Positions 35,590 through 50,466 of a DNA stretch of 64,000 bases are shown here, piece after piece. The notes under the pieces were generated by a model that made no database searches, had not been told where the DNA came from, and saw only the letters and a program-made list of their open reading frames with translations. Source of the stretch: Protopterus annectens (taxonomy: Eukaryota; Chordata; Ceratodontiformes; Protopteridae); the NCBI RefSeq assembly GCF_019279795.1, contig NC_056732.1, positions 183,580,438 to 183,644,437 of the forward strand, given 5' to 3'. The translations under genes and the position numbers were made by a program. Position 1 is the first letter of the stretch; every line of letters begins with the position of its first letter.

Positions 35590-38390
35590 ATGCTACTCAA
35601 TGCTAGAAGTCTAAACCTCAAAATGCACTCACTCTAGGCACTCCTTAAAATGGAGAACACTGACATCTGTGCAGTGACAGAGACCTGGTTCAAAGCTCCA
35701 GAGAGCACCCCTGCATTACCAGGCTTCAATTCATACCACACCTTTCGGCCACCTAACCCAGAAAGAAGCACTAAAAGTGGAGGCGTGCCCATATTCATTA
35801 AGGATATCCTCACCTCCAGGCTAGTTGCACAGCATAATGCATCCAAGATTTTCCAAGTGCAACTAACTCTGGGCAAGACCACAATTCAAATTGTAGCTTG
35901 CTACAGACCCCCCTCCATGCCCCAGGATTCACACTCCTCATTTCTTGATACACTGGAAAGTATTAGGGTACAACCCAACACCCTAATAATGGGTGATTTC
36001 AACTACCCCACCATTAACTGGGAAAACTACTCATGTACTAACTCTTTTGCTCAACGTTTTCTAGAATTCATAAATTCCAATGCCTTGGATCAACTTATTC
36101 ACACCCCCACCAGGGGCAGCAATATCCTAGACCTGGTCATTACCAACATGGGAAACCGGTGTTCCACACCAAAGGTCAATTCCTCATTGGTCAGATCCGA
36201 CCACAAGCTAATCAGCCTAGACATCCACATCCCACCCCCAGCCCCAGTTAGGGAAACCATTGTAAAAAACTTCTCAAAAGCCACCTTCACACTTCTTAAG
36301 ACAGAAGTGGCAAACTTCATGACACCCATGCAGATGGACAATAGAGGTATGACTGCCGAATCCTACACAAATGCACTTTATAAGCACTTGCACAAGTGCA
36401 TGGATCATGCTATCCCTAATAGAACCAAGATGTTATCCTCCAAAAAAAGGAAGCCAATCTGGTGGTCCTCTGCCATAAACAAACTCTACAACAGAAGAAA
36501 GAAACTGTTGCAAAAAAAGAGTAAAATCCCATGACTGGAGGATCTCCCTGGTTAACCTCAGTAAGTAACTGAGATCCCTCATAAAATCCTCCAAAGCTAG
36601 TTACGAAAACAAAATTGCCATTGACTCTAAAGACAACCACAAAGCATTCTATAGCTATGTCAAGAATCTAAATGGGAACACTCAGATCTGCTCTGAGTTA
36701 CAGCATAATGGCACTAAATAAACAGAACCAACTGATATTGCCAACATCCTAGCAGATAGGTTCAGTGCTAACTTTACCCCTCTCTCATACCCTAGAGGGC
36801 CCATCTCTATATCGGAAGAATGCAAAGTTCCTATAATCACAGCTGTACAGGTAAAAAACACACTCTCCAAAGCCAAGAACACAGCATCCATGGGACCTGA
36901 CAATATCCCAGGCTGCGTTCTACATGAGCTACAGAATGAACTGGCACCCTACCTAAGTACCATGTTCAATCATAGCCTCACCTCAGGCTTTGTACCCACT
37001 GAATGGCGCACCACAACAGTTATCCCACTCCACAAAGGGGGAGCCATGACAGACCACAGGAACTACCGCCCCATTAGCCTGACGAGCCTGGTTTACAAGG
37101 CCATGGAATGTATCATCGTGGAACTCATAAACAAAGACATTGGTAATCTCCAAACTCTAGACTCTAGGCAGTTTGGATTTGTAAAAGGCAGATCATGTCT
37201 CCTAAACCTGATTGACTTCTTTGAAGCAGTCACCAAAGCCATAGATGAGGGTAAAATGGTTCACACAGGTTATCTAGATCTCGCCAAAGCTTTTGACACC
37301 ATCCCCCACTCTGGAATTATAGATAAGCTCACTAAACTAAGTATAAATCCCTATGTCACAAGATGGGTTGCCAACTGGCTCACGGACAGAACCCACACTG
37401 TGAAAGTAGCGGATTCCAAATCCAACATCAGACCAGTGACAAGTGGAGTAACACAGGGTTCAGTCCTGGGTCCTCTCCTGTTTGGTATCTACTTCTCTGA
37501 AGTGCAGGCCAAAACAGAAGGTCTTTGGCTAACAAAGTTTGCAGATGACTGCAAACTAGGAGCCATAATTGAAACTCCTAATGATGTGGACAAACTACAA
37601 AGGGGCCTCACTGAGACAGATACCTGGTGTCAAAGCCATGGCCTGAAGCTCAATGTCAAAAAGTGTATTGTCATCCCCTTTGGTAAAAACTCTGTACCCA
37701 TGAACTACCACATAGCTGGTAGTCTACTTAATGCCGAAAATGTGATAAGAGACCTTGGGACACAGGTGGACAGTAGTCCCTCCTTTGATAATCACATCGC
37801 CACAGTGGTCAGGAAATCCTTCTACGTGGCTCATCTCATCACAAAAAGATTCTCATCCAGAAAAAAAAGTGGTCATTGTTCCCCTCTACTCATCACTCAT
37901 TAGACCCATTATAGAGTACAACACCCCTTTTGGTATGTACCTCACAAGACATCTACAACAACTGGAAAGACCACAGAAATACCTCACAAAGAGGATTACT
38001 GGCCTCAAACAGATGCCCTATGCAGACCGTCTCAAAAAACTACAGCTTTACTCTATCGCATATTGCCTACTCAGGGGCAATCTCTGCCTAACATACAAAG
38101 CTATGTCAAACCCAGAGCTGTTGGACATGCTCCACTTAAAGAAATCCCAATCCCTCCGAGCTACACGCTCTAGGGACCTAAACCTTGTCACCACAATAAA
38201 CAGAACATGCTGGAGGGATAGATTCCTGTCCCAGAGACTTCCCATACTCTGGAACAGACTACCTATCTATGTCAAACAGAGCTCCTCATTAGCACTCTTC
38301 AAGAAAAATCTTGATGATTGGATGGGAAATGGGAAATTCACCCCGGGGATCACTTCTGTGGCTCTGCTCGACAGGGGCACAGGAAAATAA
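35590..38390 (+). pseudogene. LINE copy B ORF2: endonuclease and reverse transcriptase, few defects
   Basis: ORF2 starts at ATG 35590 with MLLNARSLN and meets one stop, TAG at 35635-35637. The endonuclease is then open to 36534, with VTETWF, GDFNYP, NMGNRCS and RSDHKLI, so all main APE motifs survive. A frameshift lies in an A-run near 36515. A stop replaces the Lys of the NLSKK motif near 36567, and another replaces a Tyr near 36718. The reverse transcriptase is open to 37903 with GYLDLAKAFDTIPH, SGVTQGSVLGP (Pro to Thr) and KFADDCKLG. A frameshift in an A-run near 37865 leads to the C-terminal frame, which ends at 38390 (DRGTGK). Most damage is at A-runs and single codons. Confidence 0.9.
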
Positions 38391-38489
38391 TTTTCTTGGG
38401 TGGCGAAAGCCAGGGTACATTTTTTGGCTAGGCTTGTATGGGCCCTAGGGCTGATAGCCTAGTACCTATCTATGAACCTATGAACCTAT

Positions 38490-40274
38490 TATCCATGGCT
38501 CTGTCTGGATCACCTGAGCCAAGAGGCCAAGCGATATGAATCTCGCACATACATACCTGTACACTGGTACCCAGGCGCATGCATGCATATGACCTCCAGC
38601 CTTTCCTTGGTATTTGTGTCCTGTCCTGCATACAGCTCATCACCGCATTGTTATCTTATTTTAACACACAAAGATCAAGGAACTGCAGATGCTTAAGACA
38701 AAGGATTGAAATGCCTCAACAACACTGCTTCTGGCATATGGTCTGCAAATATCCCACTTTACTAAAACTACAGTGGAGATGAGAGCTGCAATGCAGTGTT
38801 GTAGTTATAGTAATCTAGAGAAAAAAAAAAGGAAGGCAACAGAGCTGAAGGGAAGGGTTTATCTTAAATAACCACCCTGACACTCCCAAGCTTACCACAG
38901 ATTTCAACTGGTAGCATGCTCATTGTAACGGCACCCGCCTCCACTGAGAAGCCGCCATCTTCAAACAACACCTCTTTCTACAAGCTACAAACTTATGCAG
39001 CATTTTATTTTTACTGCATAAGTTAATCAACCAACAAAAGTCAATCCTATGGTTTCCATAATCTGACTGCAAAAGTATAAAATAGCAAAAATTAGACTGA
39101 AGCTATTACTCATGCTAGCCTCCATCATAGCTCTCAATGTATCAAGGCCAAATCTCACCGGAATGCTTGACACTTTAAAATCTTAGCACAATTAACTTCT
39201 GGCACAGACAGAAACAGGATAATGCAACCAACATACGTTCTTTGTGGTAAAAAACATCTATAACTCTAATAAAGGGTAATCCACCACAGGAAAGAGGAAT
39301 ACTGCTCTCATGGGCGAAAATTATTGCTGCAGCATGCATGCACAGGGAGCACTTGTTAGCCACTCATGGCTGAAATGAACCTGTTTTACAGTTTACCCCA
39401 AAAGAAAATCCCAAAGCTACAAAGATGACAGCTCTCTCACAAACACAACTGCAACAAGCTGCTCCCCTGCACAAAACCCCAGGAACAAATACCACTCCAC
39501 ACTCCCTATCAAGACTGCTGCACTGTGTCAAGCCTCCATAGATATGGGTCACTCTTCCCACATACATAATCTCAATAACCTTAAAATTCTTCCACCCTCT
39601 ACTACCTCCATCTTTATGTCAGCAGCTAGTACCAAAAATAGAAGGATTAAAACACTACCATTGCAACAGTACGGCACCCCAGACCAGGCAAGGAGCAGAG
39701 CCATTTCTTTTTTTTTTTCCTTTCTTCTCCCCCCCCCCCGCCTTCTCTTTTCTTTTTTAAGTATTGTACTATATGGTTATTATTCTTATTTTAATACACT
39801 GGTCCCTCACCACACAAAAGTACCATTTACCAACTCCTCTGGCCAAATACGCAAAGCTCTACACCTCTACCCCCACGCACAGCCATTCTTTAACCTTTAA
39901 CCAGCAGGCCAGAAGAAGCCCCCCCCCCCAAAAAAAAAAATTGCTACAAATAGCACTCTCCTTTTTCCTTGCTTATCAACAACAATCCAAGGACTATTTG
40001 GGAAATGATGAAGGATCAACAGTAAAACATGATCAAATGCAAATAAAACTTAGTAAGCAATATTTTAGAAGAGTAAAATGAATATGGAAAACAGCCCTGA
40101 CATCTAAGATCAAAGTCCAAGCTATAGACTGATTTGCTCTTCCTGTCCTAACTTACAGTTATTTTTCTTGTTTTCGTGTCCAACTGACTCCAAAAGGTAA
40201 TGGATCAGTTGGACAGGAAAATAAGACAAATGCTTCATGCTTGTCAAATGAAGAGTACTTCTGGCTAACATCAG
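38490..40274. other. Unannotated region with C/T and C/A homopolymer tracts
   Basis: This holds a pyrimidine tract at about 39705-39760 and a C9A11 run at 39919-39940. An open frame at 39544-39900 is low-complexity. I see no gene or transposon end. Confidence 0.45.
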
Positions 40275-40360
40275 ATTGAAACAATACTAATCTCATGAAC
40301 TTTAATCACACTTTGATTTAGGAATAGGGTCTATTCCCATTATTAGAAACCCACAAGAAG
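40275..40360. repeat. Interspersed repeat, copy 2 (matches 28617-28710)
   Basis: Same ordered text as at 28617-28710 (ATTGAAACAAT, CTCATGAACTTTAAT, TTTAGGAA, ATTAGAAACCCA), same orientation. Here it is not followed by a zinc finger, so the finger remnant is not part of this repeat. Confidence 0.7.
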
Positions 40361-40637
40361 TTAAACCAGTGGATACTAGCAGTAGCTATACATTAGTGAG
40401 GATAGGTCTGTTCTGTGGAGGAGGGCAATTGTATATGCAGTGAGATTTAAGAGGATATTCCTGTCGGACACTGTCCAGCAACATATCAGACTCTTCATGG
40501 TGAGCATTAAACAGCAGCATCTATATTAACAGCCAACATTTTTCCATGTGCATACTAAATCACTTGTTATACAATTTATACTCAGACATTTGAAATTTTC
40601 GGTTCTGTGACTATTTTGTCTTGTATGTTTGTTTGCA

Positions 40638-40640
<3 letters not shown>

Positions 40641-40692
<52 letters not shown>

Positions 40693-40726
40693 TGTGTGTG
40701 TCTGTGTGTGTCTGTGTGTGTGTGTG
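40641..40726. repeat. (TG)n microsatellite with TC interruptions
   Basis: A TG dinucleotide run with three regularly spaced TC interruptions near its right end. Open frames over it on both strands are repeat artefacts. Confidence 0.97.
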
Positions 40727-41889
40727 CACGCTTGCGCGTATGTGTGCATCTGTGTGCTTGTGAGTCTTTTGTTTTATTTTGTGTGCATCTGTTTTGTCTC
40801 ACTTGGTGAGATAGTCATAGTGTCTTTATGTATATTGCTTTATAACCTATAATATGATTGTTAGTAACTGTCATACTGTAGTTCACCTCACTTTGGTCAG
40901 GAGATTAGGGCGTGGAATTTGTATATGCCTGGTGCAGTGGTTCTCTATACTTCTGTAGTGAATGCATTGTTTAGTAATACACCAGGTAGAATGTACATGT
41001 GTTACAGTCTATTACACCATGGCTGTCCACTGCAGTCTTTATATAGCTCTCTCTGGTATGTGGTACACAAAAGCAGTAGTATATGATACACTGTTGAACA
41101 GTAATCTGTCTCTCTGTCTGTCTGTTTTTGCCATCTGTAAAGTCATATGTGCCATTTTATAAATCTTGCTCACTGGGAATGTTTCCTCTTGTACTTGTAC
41201 AAGAAGTGCATGGTATATGCATATCAATAGTGCTGAGTTTGAACAGCTGATCTGATGGCTGCCTTGTGTTCTTTCTCCATAGCACAATTACATATCAACT
41301 TAAAGCATGTTTGACCAACATTCCAACTTACCACTGGCATTCCCGCCGTGCTGTTTTTGGTTTCTATTCTACAGATGGTAAATATTGCTATATCTTATTA
41401 TGCAGATACTGCTTGTGTACTCACTTAACACAACATACTGTGCGACACTGAACATTCCTACAGAGATGTGTCTCATCTAGCATTCTTTTTCAGGTTTAGG
41501 ACAGTACTGTGTGCACATGTTCAGTTGTACCAACCTTTCCAGTACCTACTATCAGAACTATCCTCTTAGACCAACCTTAGTTACTGCCCTGCTTGTCATT
41601 ATATCTATCAGCCCCTATTCCAGACTATTGAGTACATGGCCACATATGTCTCCTACACTTACAAACTGGACATTCAAAGTCCCTAGCTGCTCAGCATACA
41701 GGGATAACTGTTAAAGTGCTACTGTTTTCTATATTGTATCTTCTGCCATGCATCATGCTACATGCAGAGTGAATAGTACACTGTGTTGTCTACTTGTAAT
41801 TTAAAGTTTCTGTCACTTTCATTCTTATGTGTACTGCTGTCTTTCAACTGTATTGCTATAGCATTGTGTTCCAACACTTACCAGGCATA
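40727..41889. other. Unannotated region
   Basis: Short frames (for example 41511-41714) have no recognisable domain. A short CTGT run near 41107-41125 is the only repeat noted. Confidence 0.4.
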
Positions 41890-42550
41890 TTCATAGCTTC
41901 ATAGGGTCATAGCTAAGTGCTAGGATAGTTGCAGGCCATTTTAAGCTTTTTTATGCTCAAATTAACCTATTCCATTTAGTTAGAGATTGGCCTTACCCAT
42001 CTCATGGTCACTAATTATATATTCAAAAAACTCAGGAAAACTGTCCACAGTCTTTGTGGCAAAACTACACTCTGTAACAAATAAAATACATTGGAAGCTG
42101 GCACAATAAGGAGACCAATAGCTCAAATCAGAAATTCCTTCTTCATTAAAAACTACTTCGATACAAACAATCCACAAGATAGAATCCAAAACAGTCTGTA
42201 AAATATGAAAATATTACAATATTATGATAATTATATATTACCCCTAATGATAATAACTAGGATCATACCATAGATAATTTTAGGGGACTCGTGCATGGGA
42301 TAAAGCATTTTAGGAGCTACCTCTGTCCATTAGTAGTACAAGGGGGTGTCCTGGGGTAAATTTTCTGCTTCTCAACCAAAGATCCAAGTTGTACTTGAAA
42401 TGGGTATATCCTGTTATGAAATAAATTTAAAAAATAGTTGTTGTAAGTTATAAATGAATTACTGATTCTTACTACATGTTCTAAATGCAACATGTTCATT
42501 ATTGTAGAATTCCAAAGTAGTATACCAAATAAGTATGTACCAAAGCCTTA
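41890..42550 (-). mobile_element. Old, decayed LINE 3' remnant (copy G)
   Basis: Starts with degenerate tail repeats (TTCATAGCTTCATAGGGTCATAG at 41890-41912, minus-strand sense) followed by a GCTAAGTGCTAGG 3' UTR-like piece. Around 42325-42410 the order GTCCATTAGTAG, TGTCCTGGGGTAAATTTTC, AAAGATCCAAGTTGTACTTG parallels the C-terminal ORF2 region of copy A (its 630-705 region). Near 42515-42545 GTATACCAAATAAGTATGTACC parallels the later GGTACATACC region. Divergence is high and no frame remains. Confidence 0.5.
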
Positions 42551-43431
42551 TTATGTTGAAGAAATATGCTAATGATATTTTAATGCTATTTGGTGTGCAC
42601 ACATAACACAGTAAACATAATGCTGTATTTCTTTAAATTAATCTCAACCAATGTAATATGCCCACTAGGTATTCCCACTTTACTGTCGTGCACATTTCTT
42701 ACATTTTAAATATGATTTAAAAATTAATACAGAATTGCATGATATACACTGCTATCATGAACACTGTGTCTAAAATGGAAAAATGTGCAAGTTGTTAAAC
42801 TATACAGTAGAGGATAGACAGTGCATGCTGCTCCCAGTCCTATACAGACATCATGCACCATTATCAGAATCGACTGGACTAAGCAACAATGACATCAAAG
42901 GCCATGCTAGCAGTAGGCAGGAGGGAGACTCTTTTATTCCGTAGTTCATTGCATACAATTTTTTAATCATCAGGACTGGTACCATAACCATCCCAAGGGT
43001 TTATATATGGAAAGGGGGGCATCAGGCCCTTACAATGATGTCACTTAAAATGAGAGGTCACACTGGCATAAGTGGCCTTACCTATATGATAGATAAGAAG
43101 AAAGTTTCCATAATACCATATAGGTGTCATGACAACATCCAGCTTTAGCCCTAAGTGCATTCATCAGGAAACTCATTACTTGAGTTAGTTTGACATAATA
43201 TTTGAGGACTGACAGATTCTTTCTGTTTCAGCACAAGAGGACCTTAGTGCCATTAGAAATGGACTCTGATCTGGAGCAGTGTTATGCATGCCACCTAATA
43301 AACCTCATCAGAGAGATGTTTCATAATCATAAAACTATGTTTACTATGGGTTACCATATCAGCTGTGTACTACATTTCATGGATTTCCCTAAAATGCTGA
43401 TGGTCAATGTGACAAAGGGAAATATTGCCAG
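42551..43431. other. Unannotated region with minus-strand CTGATGA...AATAAA motif
   Basis: On the minus strand at 42975-42931 is CCTGATGATT, then a spacer, ATGAACTACG and GAATAAA. A second CCTGATGAATG lies at about 43163-43153. Both resemble degenerate hammerhead-type ends of Penelope-like elements. A 100-codon open frame at 43202-43504 (plus) matches no family I know. Confidence 0.3.
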
Positions 43432-43596
43432 CCCAGCTAACTGGAATTTTGTAAATAATTATATGCCATTTGTGGATATTAATATGATGTACATAGAAAT
43501 GTAACAGAAGGAGACACTGAGAGCCCAGCTATCTGGAATTTTGTAAATAATTCTATGTCATTTGTAAATATTGATATGATTTCTACAGAAGTGGAT
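43432..43596. repeat. 92-bp direct duplication
   Basis: The text AGCCCAGCTAACTGGAATTT and its continuation to about 43502 is repeated from 43524 with about ten substitutions. Confidence 0.85.
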
Positions 43597-44743
<1,147 letters not shown>

Positions 44744-45079
44744 CAAATCTCAAGGAGTGTGTGTGTGTCAGCTACTTGGGCAGGGACACAAAGCACTGGT
44801 TGGACAGAGAGGGTACTGGAGATCATGGTTTGGCCACTCAGCTGAAATCTCAACCCTATAGTTGTGCCAGTGGGTAGTCTTATTGGGGATCTGGAGAAAG
44901 AGGGAGAAACCAGTATCAGACTGACTGTAATCTTTGTGTGCTCTTAAGGGAAATTGCACTTTACTGTGTTTGTACTTGTCATCCTCCCAGTGTGTACATT
45001 CCCCATTGTTGCCAGTGGTGAGGATTGAGGCTCCTTGATTAATGAGCCAGTGCAGGGGTGTCACAGTCAATCATACTGG

Positions 45080-45920
45080 TAGCTGCCAAAACTTGGATCT
45101 ACATTTGTAATGTGACCCAGATGTATGAAGTTAGGTGCTGTGTCCACTTGAACAGATTATATGTTGCAAGCACTTCTGTCTGCATCCCCACTCCAGTCCC
45201 TATTTCTCCATAAAAGTCTAATGCAGACCCATTGCATGGTATAAGGCACATTATACACCTGTTTTAATGACTGCAGACTGCCAACATTCTATTATACATC
45301 TGTACTGCAGCCCAGTTGTGTAATGTAAGGTGCACCATGCACTTGTTTTTGCATATTACATGCTGCAAACACTTCACTGTACATCGTCACTGCAGGTCCC
45401 ACTTCACTGTACAACCCTGATACAGCCCCATTGCATGATGTCTGGGGTGGTATACACATACTATACAGAATGTAGACTGTCACAACTGTGCTATACATCT
45501 GTAGTCCAGCCTTTGTGCAGGATATCTGAAACGGTATATACCTGTTTGTATAATTCTAGACTCCAAACAGTTTAGTATGCATTCCTACTGCAGCTCAACA
45601 AGATGATGCCATGCACTGTCCACATCTAGTTATAGAGACTGCATGTTGCATAAATTTCACTGTTCACCACTACTGACCACACTACATAATGCCAGAGATG
45701 CTAAATGCTTATATTACATATTACACACACCCTAATTCTAAGCTTGTTGCATGACACCAGTTGCATTATGCACTTGTAATACAGACTGGAATCTGTGAAA
45801 AGCATGGTGCACATACCTCCTGCAATCACAATATGTGATACCAGTCATGGCACACACACCTAACATACATTGTTAATTGCCTAAACCTTCACTGGATATC
45901 CTTGCTGCAACCATGCTTCA
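45080..45920. repeat. Degenerate satellite, unit about 80-85 bp (roughly ten units)
   Basis: A recurring order is visible: CAGCCCCATTGCATGATG, a GGTGCACTATACACCTGT-like piece, TAGACTGCAGACTGC, then AACACTTCACTGTACATC and CACTGCAG. The CCATTGCATGATG phrase or its relics fall near 45116, 45227, 45308, 45422, 45507, 45591, 45676, 45748 and 45824. Spacing is mostly 72-85 bp, with two longer gaps of about 111-114. Units are highly diverged, so the array is old. Confidence 0.7.
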
Positions 45921-46765
45921 GAATGGCAAAGGCCCTTGTTTCCTGTGCTGTGATAGTGATACTCTGTTGCAGAAACATGTCTACAGAGTGATGACTGCAA
46001 TGTTGTGCAATTGAAAGCAAGCATTTGTGCATAGCTAAGTGATTCATGTGAATTTAGTTTTTATGGTTAAGATACAGATGACAACAGTAACAGGAGGTTA
46101 CTCATAGGACAGTTATATTGGGTACAGTATTAATGTCACTTATCTGGTAAACCAGAGTTACATTTTTATGATTGTTGTCTGGTATATCCAGCTGCACTGC
46201 AAGTTACTAACATATGGCAGATGGTGTCTGTTTGTTATCACATTTGATATGTGCATGTATGTAATAGCATTCCTCATCATTGTCTTACAGACTATGAGCA
46301 GAAGGACCAGGCAGAATAATGTGATCTGAGAGGTGAGATGGATGTTGGTGTGTGGGACATTGAGGCCTCTGCAGCACTTTCTGGCACACCTGGATGGCAC
46401 AGTGGCTGCCAAAGCAGACACCCTAACATATGCAACCTGTCATGGGGAAATGAGACAGAGGTGCAGAGGTTGCCAGATCGTATAGAAGTTTAGGTACCAG
46501 TTGATGAATAATCTCTATCACCTAAAGGATGAGTGAAATATACTGGCGCACTTTATTTTACACTCTGTGAGAAGATCAGCACAGCCCTTCTCCAGCAAGG
46601 GGAAGAGGCTTGCTACATGGCCCAGACAGAACACCATTCTCTCTTTCCATGGCATGGCTTCACTGGCTTTTCTCAATATTTCCTCCTTGGCCCCTCACTG
46701 TGTGTTCTACTGCATAGCCTCTATATGTACTGCTAGCAGTGCTCCATGCATCATCTTTCACAAGC
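45921..46765. other. Unannotated region
   Basis: No recognisable coding motif. A long frame at 46567-47013 begins here and runs into the 69-bp repeat; I see no support for it as a gene beyond its openness. Confidence 0.4.
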
Positions 46766-46960
46766 ATCCCACCCTTCTCCTAGCACTGGCCATGGTTTTG
46801 AACAGATGTGAGGCGGCAGCATGGCTTCTTCCTATCCTTCTCCTAGCACTGGCACTGGCCATGGTTCTGAACAGATGTGAGGCGGCAGCATGGCTTCATC
46901 CTATCCTTCTCCTAGCACTGGCACTGGCCATGGTTCTGAACCAATGTGAGGTAGCACCAC
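46766..46960. repeat. 69-bp minisatellite, about 2.8 units
   Basis: The unit begins CCTTCTCCTAGCACTGGCAC and continues to TGGCTTCATCCTAT. The first unit lacks one GCACTG-type hexamer (63 bp). The length is 23 codons, so an open frame crosses it (LLLALALAMVLNRCEAAAWL repeated). The hydrophobic repeat peptide looks signal-like, but there is no other support for a protein. Confidence 0.9.
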
Positions 46961-47261
46961 TGCTTGATATACTGGATTTAAGCCAGACATTCATTTCTGT
47001 ATGCAGTCTGTAATGTCTGGATGTTTTGTTTAAAAAATGATATTTATTTATACAGAGCTTGATGTTTAAGATATGTATTTATATATGTTTCCATACAGTT
47101 GTTGCTGTGGGTTAATAAGTTGTCATTTTTGCTGATGTTATGTATGAGCTGCACAATGATTGTAATGAAGGATAATATCCCTTTGCAGATGCCATGATTT
47201 CTGATGTACTATGCCACTATGAAGCTTGCAGTGTAATGCTGGGACAAGTCTGGTAAGTAGG
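46961..47261. other. Unannotated AT-rich spacer
   Basis: Nothing recognised between the 69-bp repeat and the V-SINE target-site duplication. Confidence 0.5.
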
Positions 47262-47545
47262 TGGTATGTTTTTTTTTTTATTTTTATTTAACATTTGTTG
47301 ACCGGGAAAGTCCGACTAGGTTCCACAGTGCCTGTTTTCAGTGGAGGCCCGGGGAGAAATGCTCCAGATGCATGTCTTTGGAATGTGGGAGGAAACCGGA
47401 GTACCCGGAGGAAACCCACGCGAACACAGGGAGAACATGCAAACTCCACACAGAAGGCACCCCAGCCGAAAATCAAACCGGAGAACCTCTTGCCGTGAGG
47501 TGACAACGTTAACCGCTGCACCACTGTGCCGCCCAAATGGTATGT
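47262..47545 (-). mobile_element. V-SINE, second copy, different tail type
   Basis: On the minus strand the head starts GGGCGGCACAGTGGTGCAGC, with an A-box-like TGGTGCAGCGG (47523-47513) and a B-box relic GGTTTGATTTT (47479-47469). The strongly conserved core follows (GTGTGGAGTTTGCATGTTC, CGTGGGTTTCCTCCGGGTAC, CCGGTTTCCTCCCACA). The 3' part (about 47355-47270) differs from the 11-kb copy and ends in an A-rich tail with TAAA units. Short direct repeats TGGTATGT flank it at 47262-47269 and 47538-47545. Frames on either strand here are SINE artefacts. Confidence 0.9.
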
Positions 47546-47857
47546 GCCATACCAAGCATGTATATATGACCAATGCATTGCCTATAACATTGACAGAGTA
47601 TGTAAATATCAATGTCTATATCCCTGATTATTTATATACTTTTATTTTGCTGACCACGTTGTTGCAGCAGGTGAATACATACTACTTTTTAAGAGGTCTC
47701 CTAGAAGTGATACAATTCTACATGGATAGTGACTAGGCAAATGGAATAATTGTTAAAGCTGTTGCAATGCTGGTGTTTGAGAGTATGTATCTGTTAAAGC
47801 AGACATGTCCATCAATCCTTTTCAGCAATGATCTAAGCACCAAAGGCAAGGTAAGTA

Positions 47858-49648
<1,791 letters not shown>

Positions 49649-50466
49649 TTCATAGGTTCATAGGTTCATAGGTTCATACTAGGCTAGCTGCCCTAGGGCA
49701 TTTATAAGCCTAGCCAGAGTGTGTGTGGCTTTCACCACCCCTTAGGATGAGAATACTATGCCCATTTAGGGTTTAGTTTACTGTGCCTCTGTCTAGTAGT
49801 GACACAGAGATGACCCCCGGGGTAAACCTACGATCTCCCATCCACTCGTCAAGATTTCTCTTGAATAGAGTTAGTGGGGGGCTCTGCCTAACATGGATTG
49901 GGATTCTGTTCCAGAGTGTAGGGAGCCTCTGGGTTATGAATCTGTCCCTCCAGCACGTCCTATTTATTTCTGTGTTGAGGTTTAAGTCTCTTGCTCTCGT
50001 GGCTCTGATGGATTTGGATTTTCTGAGGTGGAGTATGTCCATTAATTCCGGGTTGGACATGGCCTTGTACGTCAGGCACAGATCACCTCTGAGTAGGCGG
50101 TATGCGACTGAATAGAGCTGGAGTTTTTTCAGTTGGGCAGCATATGACATATGTTTAAGACCCTTTATCCTCTTGGTGAGGAACTTTTGGGGTCTTTCCA
50201 ATTGCTGCAGGTGTCGGGTAAGATACATCCCAAATGGGGCATTGTACTCAATCATTGGCCTGATAAGAGAAGAGTACAGGGGCACAATGACCTCTCTTGA
50301 TCTAGATGTGAAACCCTTCATGATAAGGTGGGCAATATAGAAGGTCTTCCTAACCACTTTGGCAATGTGAGTGTCAAATGAGAGGTTACTGTCAACCTTG
50401 GTCCCTAGGTCCCTGATTACCTTTTCCATACTTAATGGATTACCACCTATGTGGTAATTTGTGGGT

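Larger units (their letters stand above)
35434..38489 (+). mobile_element. CR1-like LINE copy B, 5'-truncated
   Basis: Homology to copy A begins at about 35434, inside the last 40 codons of ORF1, and runs through all of ORF2, the 3' UTR and a tail of TATGAACC repeats ending near 38489. A 6-bp TTATCC occurs at both edges (35428-35433 and 38489-38494) and could be a short target-site duplication. It has fewer defects than A and D. Confidence 0.9.

Noticed and set aside
43202-43504. 100-codon host gene
   Set aside because: No known motif; the end of the frame lies in a 92-bp duplication, and composition matches flanking AT-rich DNA.
46305-46480. Exon of a Myb/SANT-type transposon protein
   Set aside because: The GC-richer patch has no frame with recognisable SANT residues on either strand.
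47261-47736. Several overlapping open frames on both strands around 47.3-47.7 kb
   Set aside because: They fall on a V-SINE with its typical GC-rich core and have no independent coding evidence.
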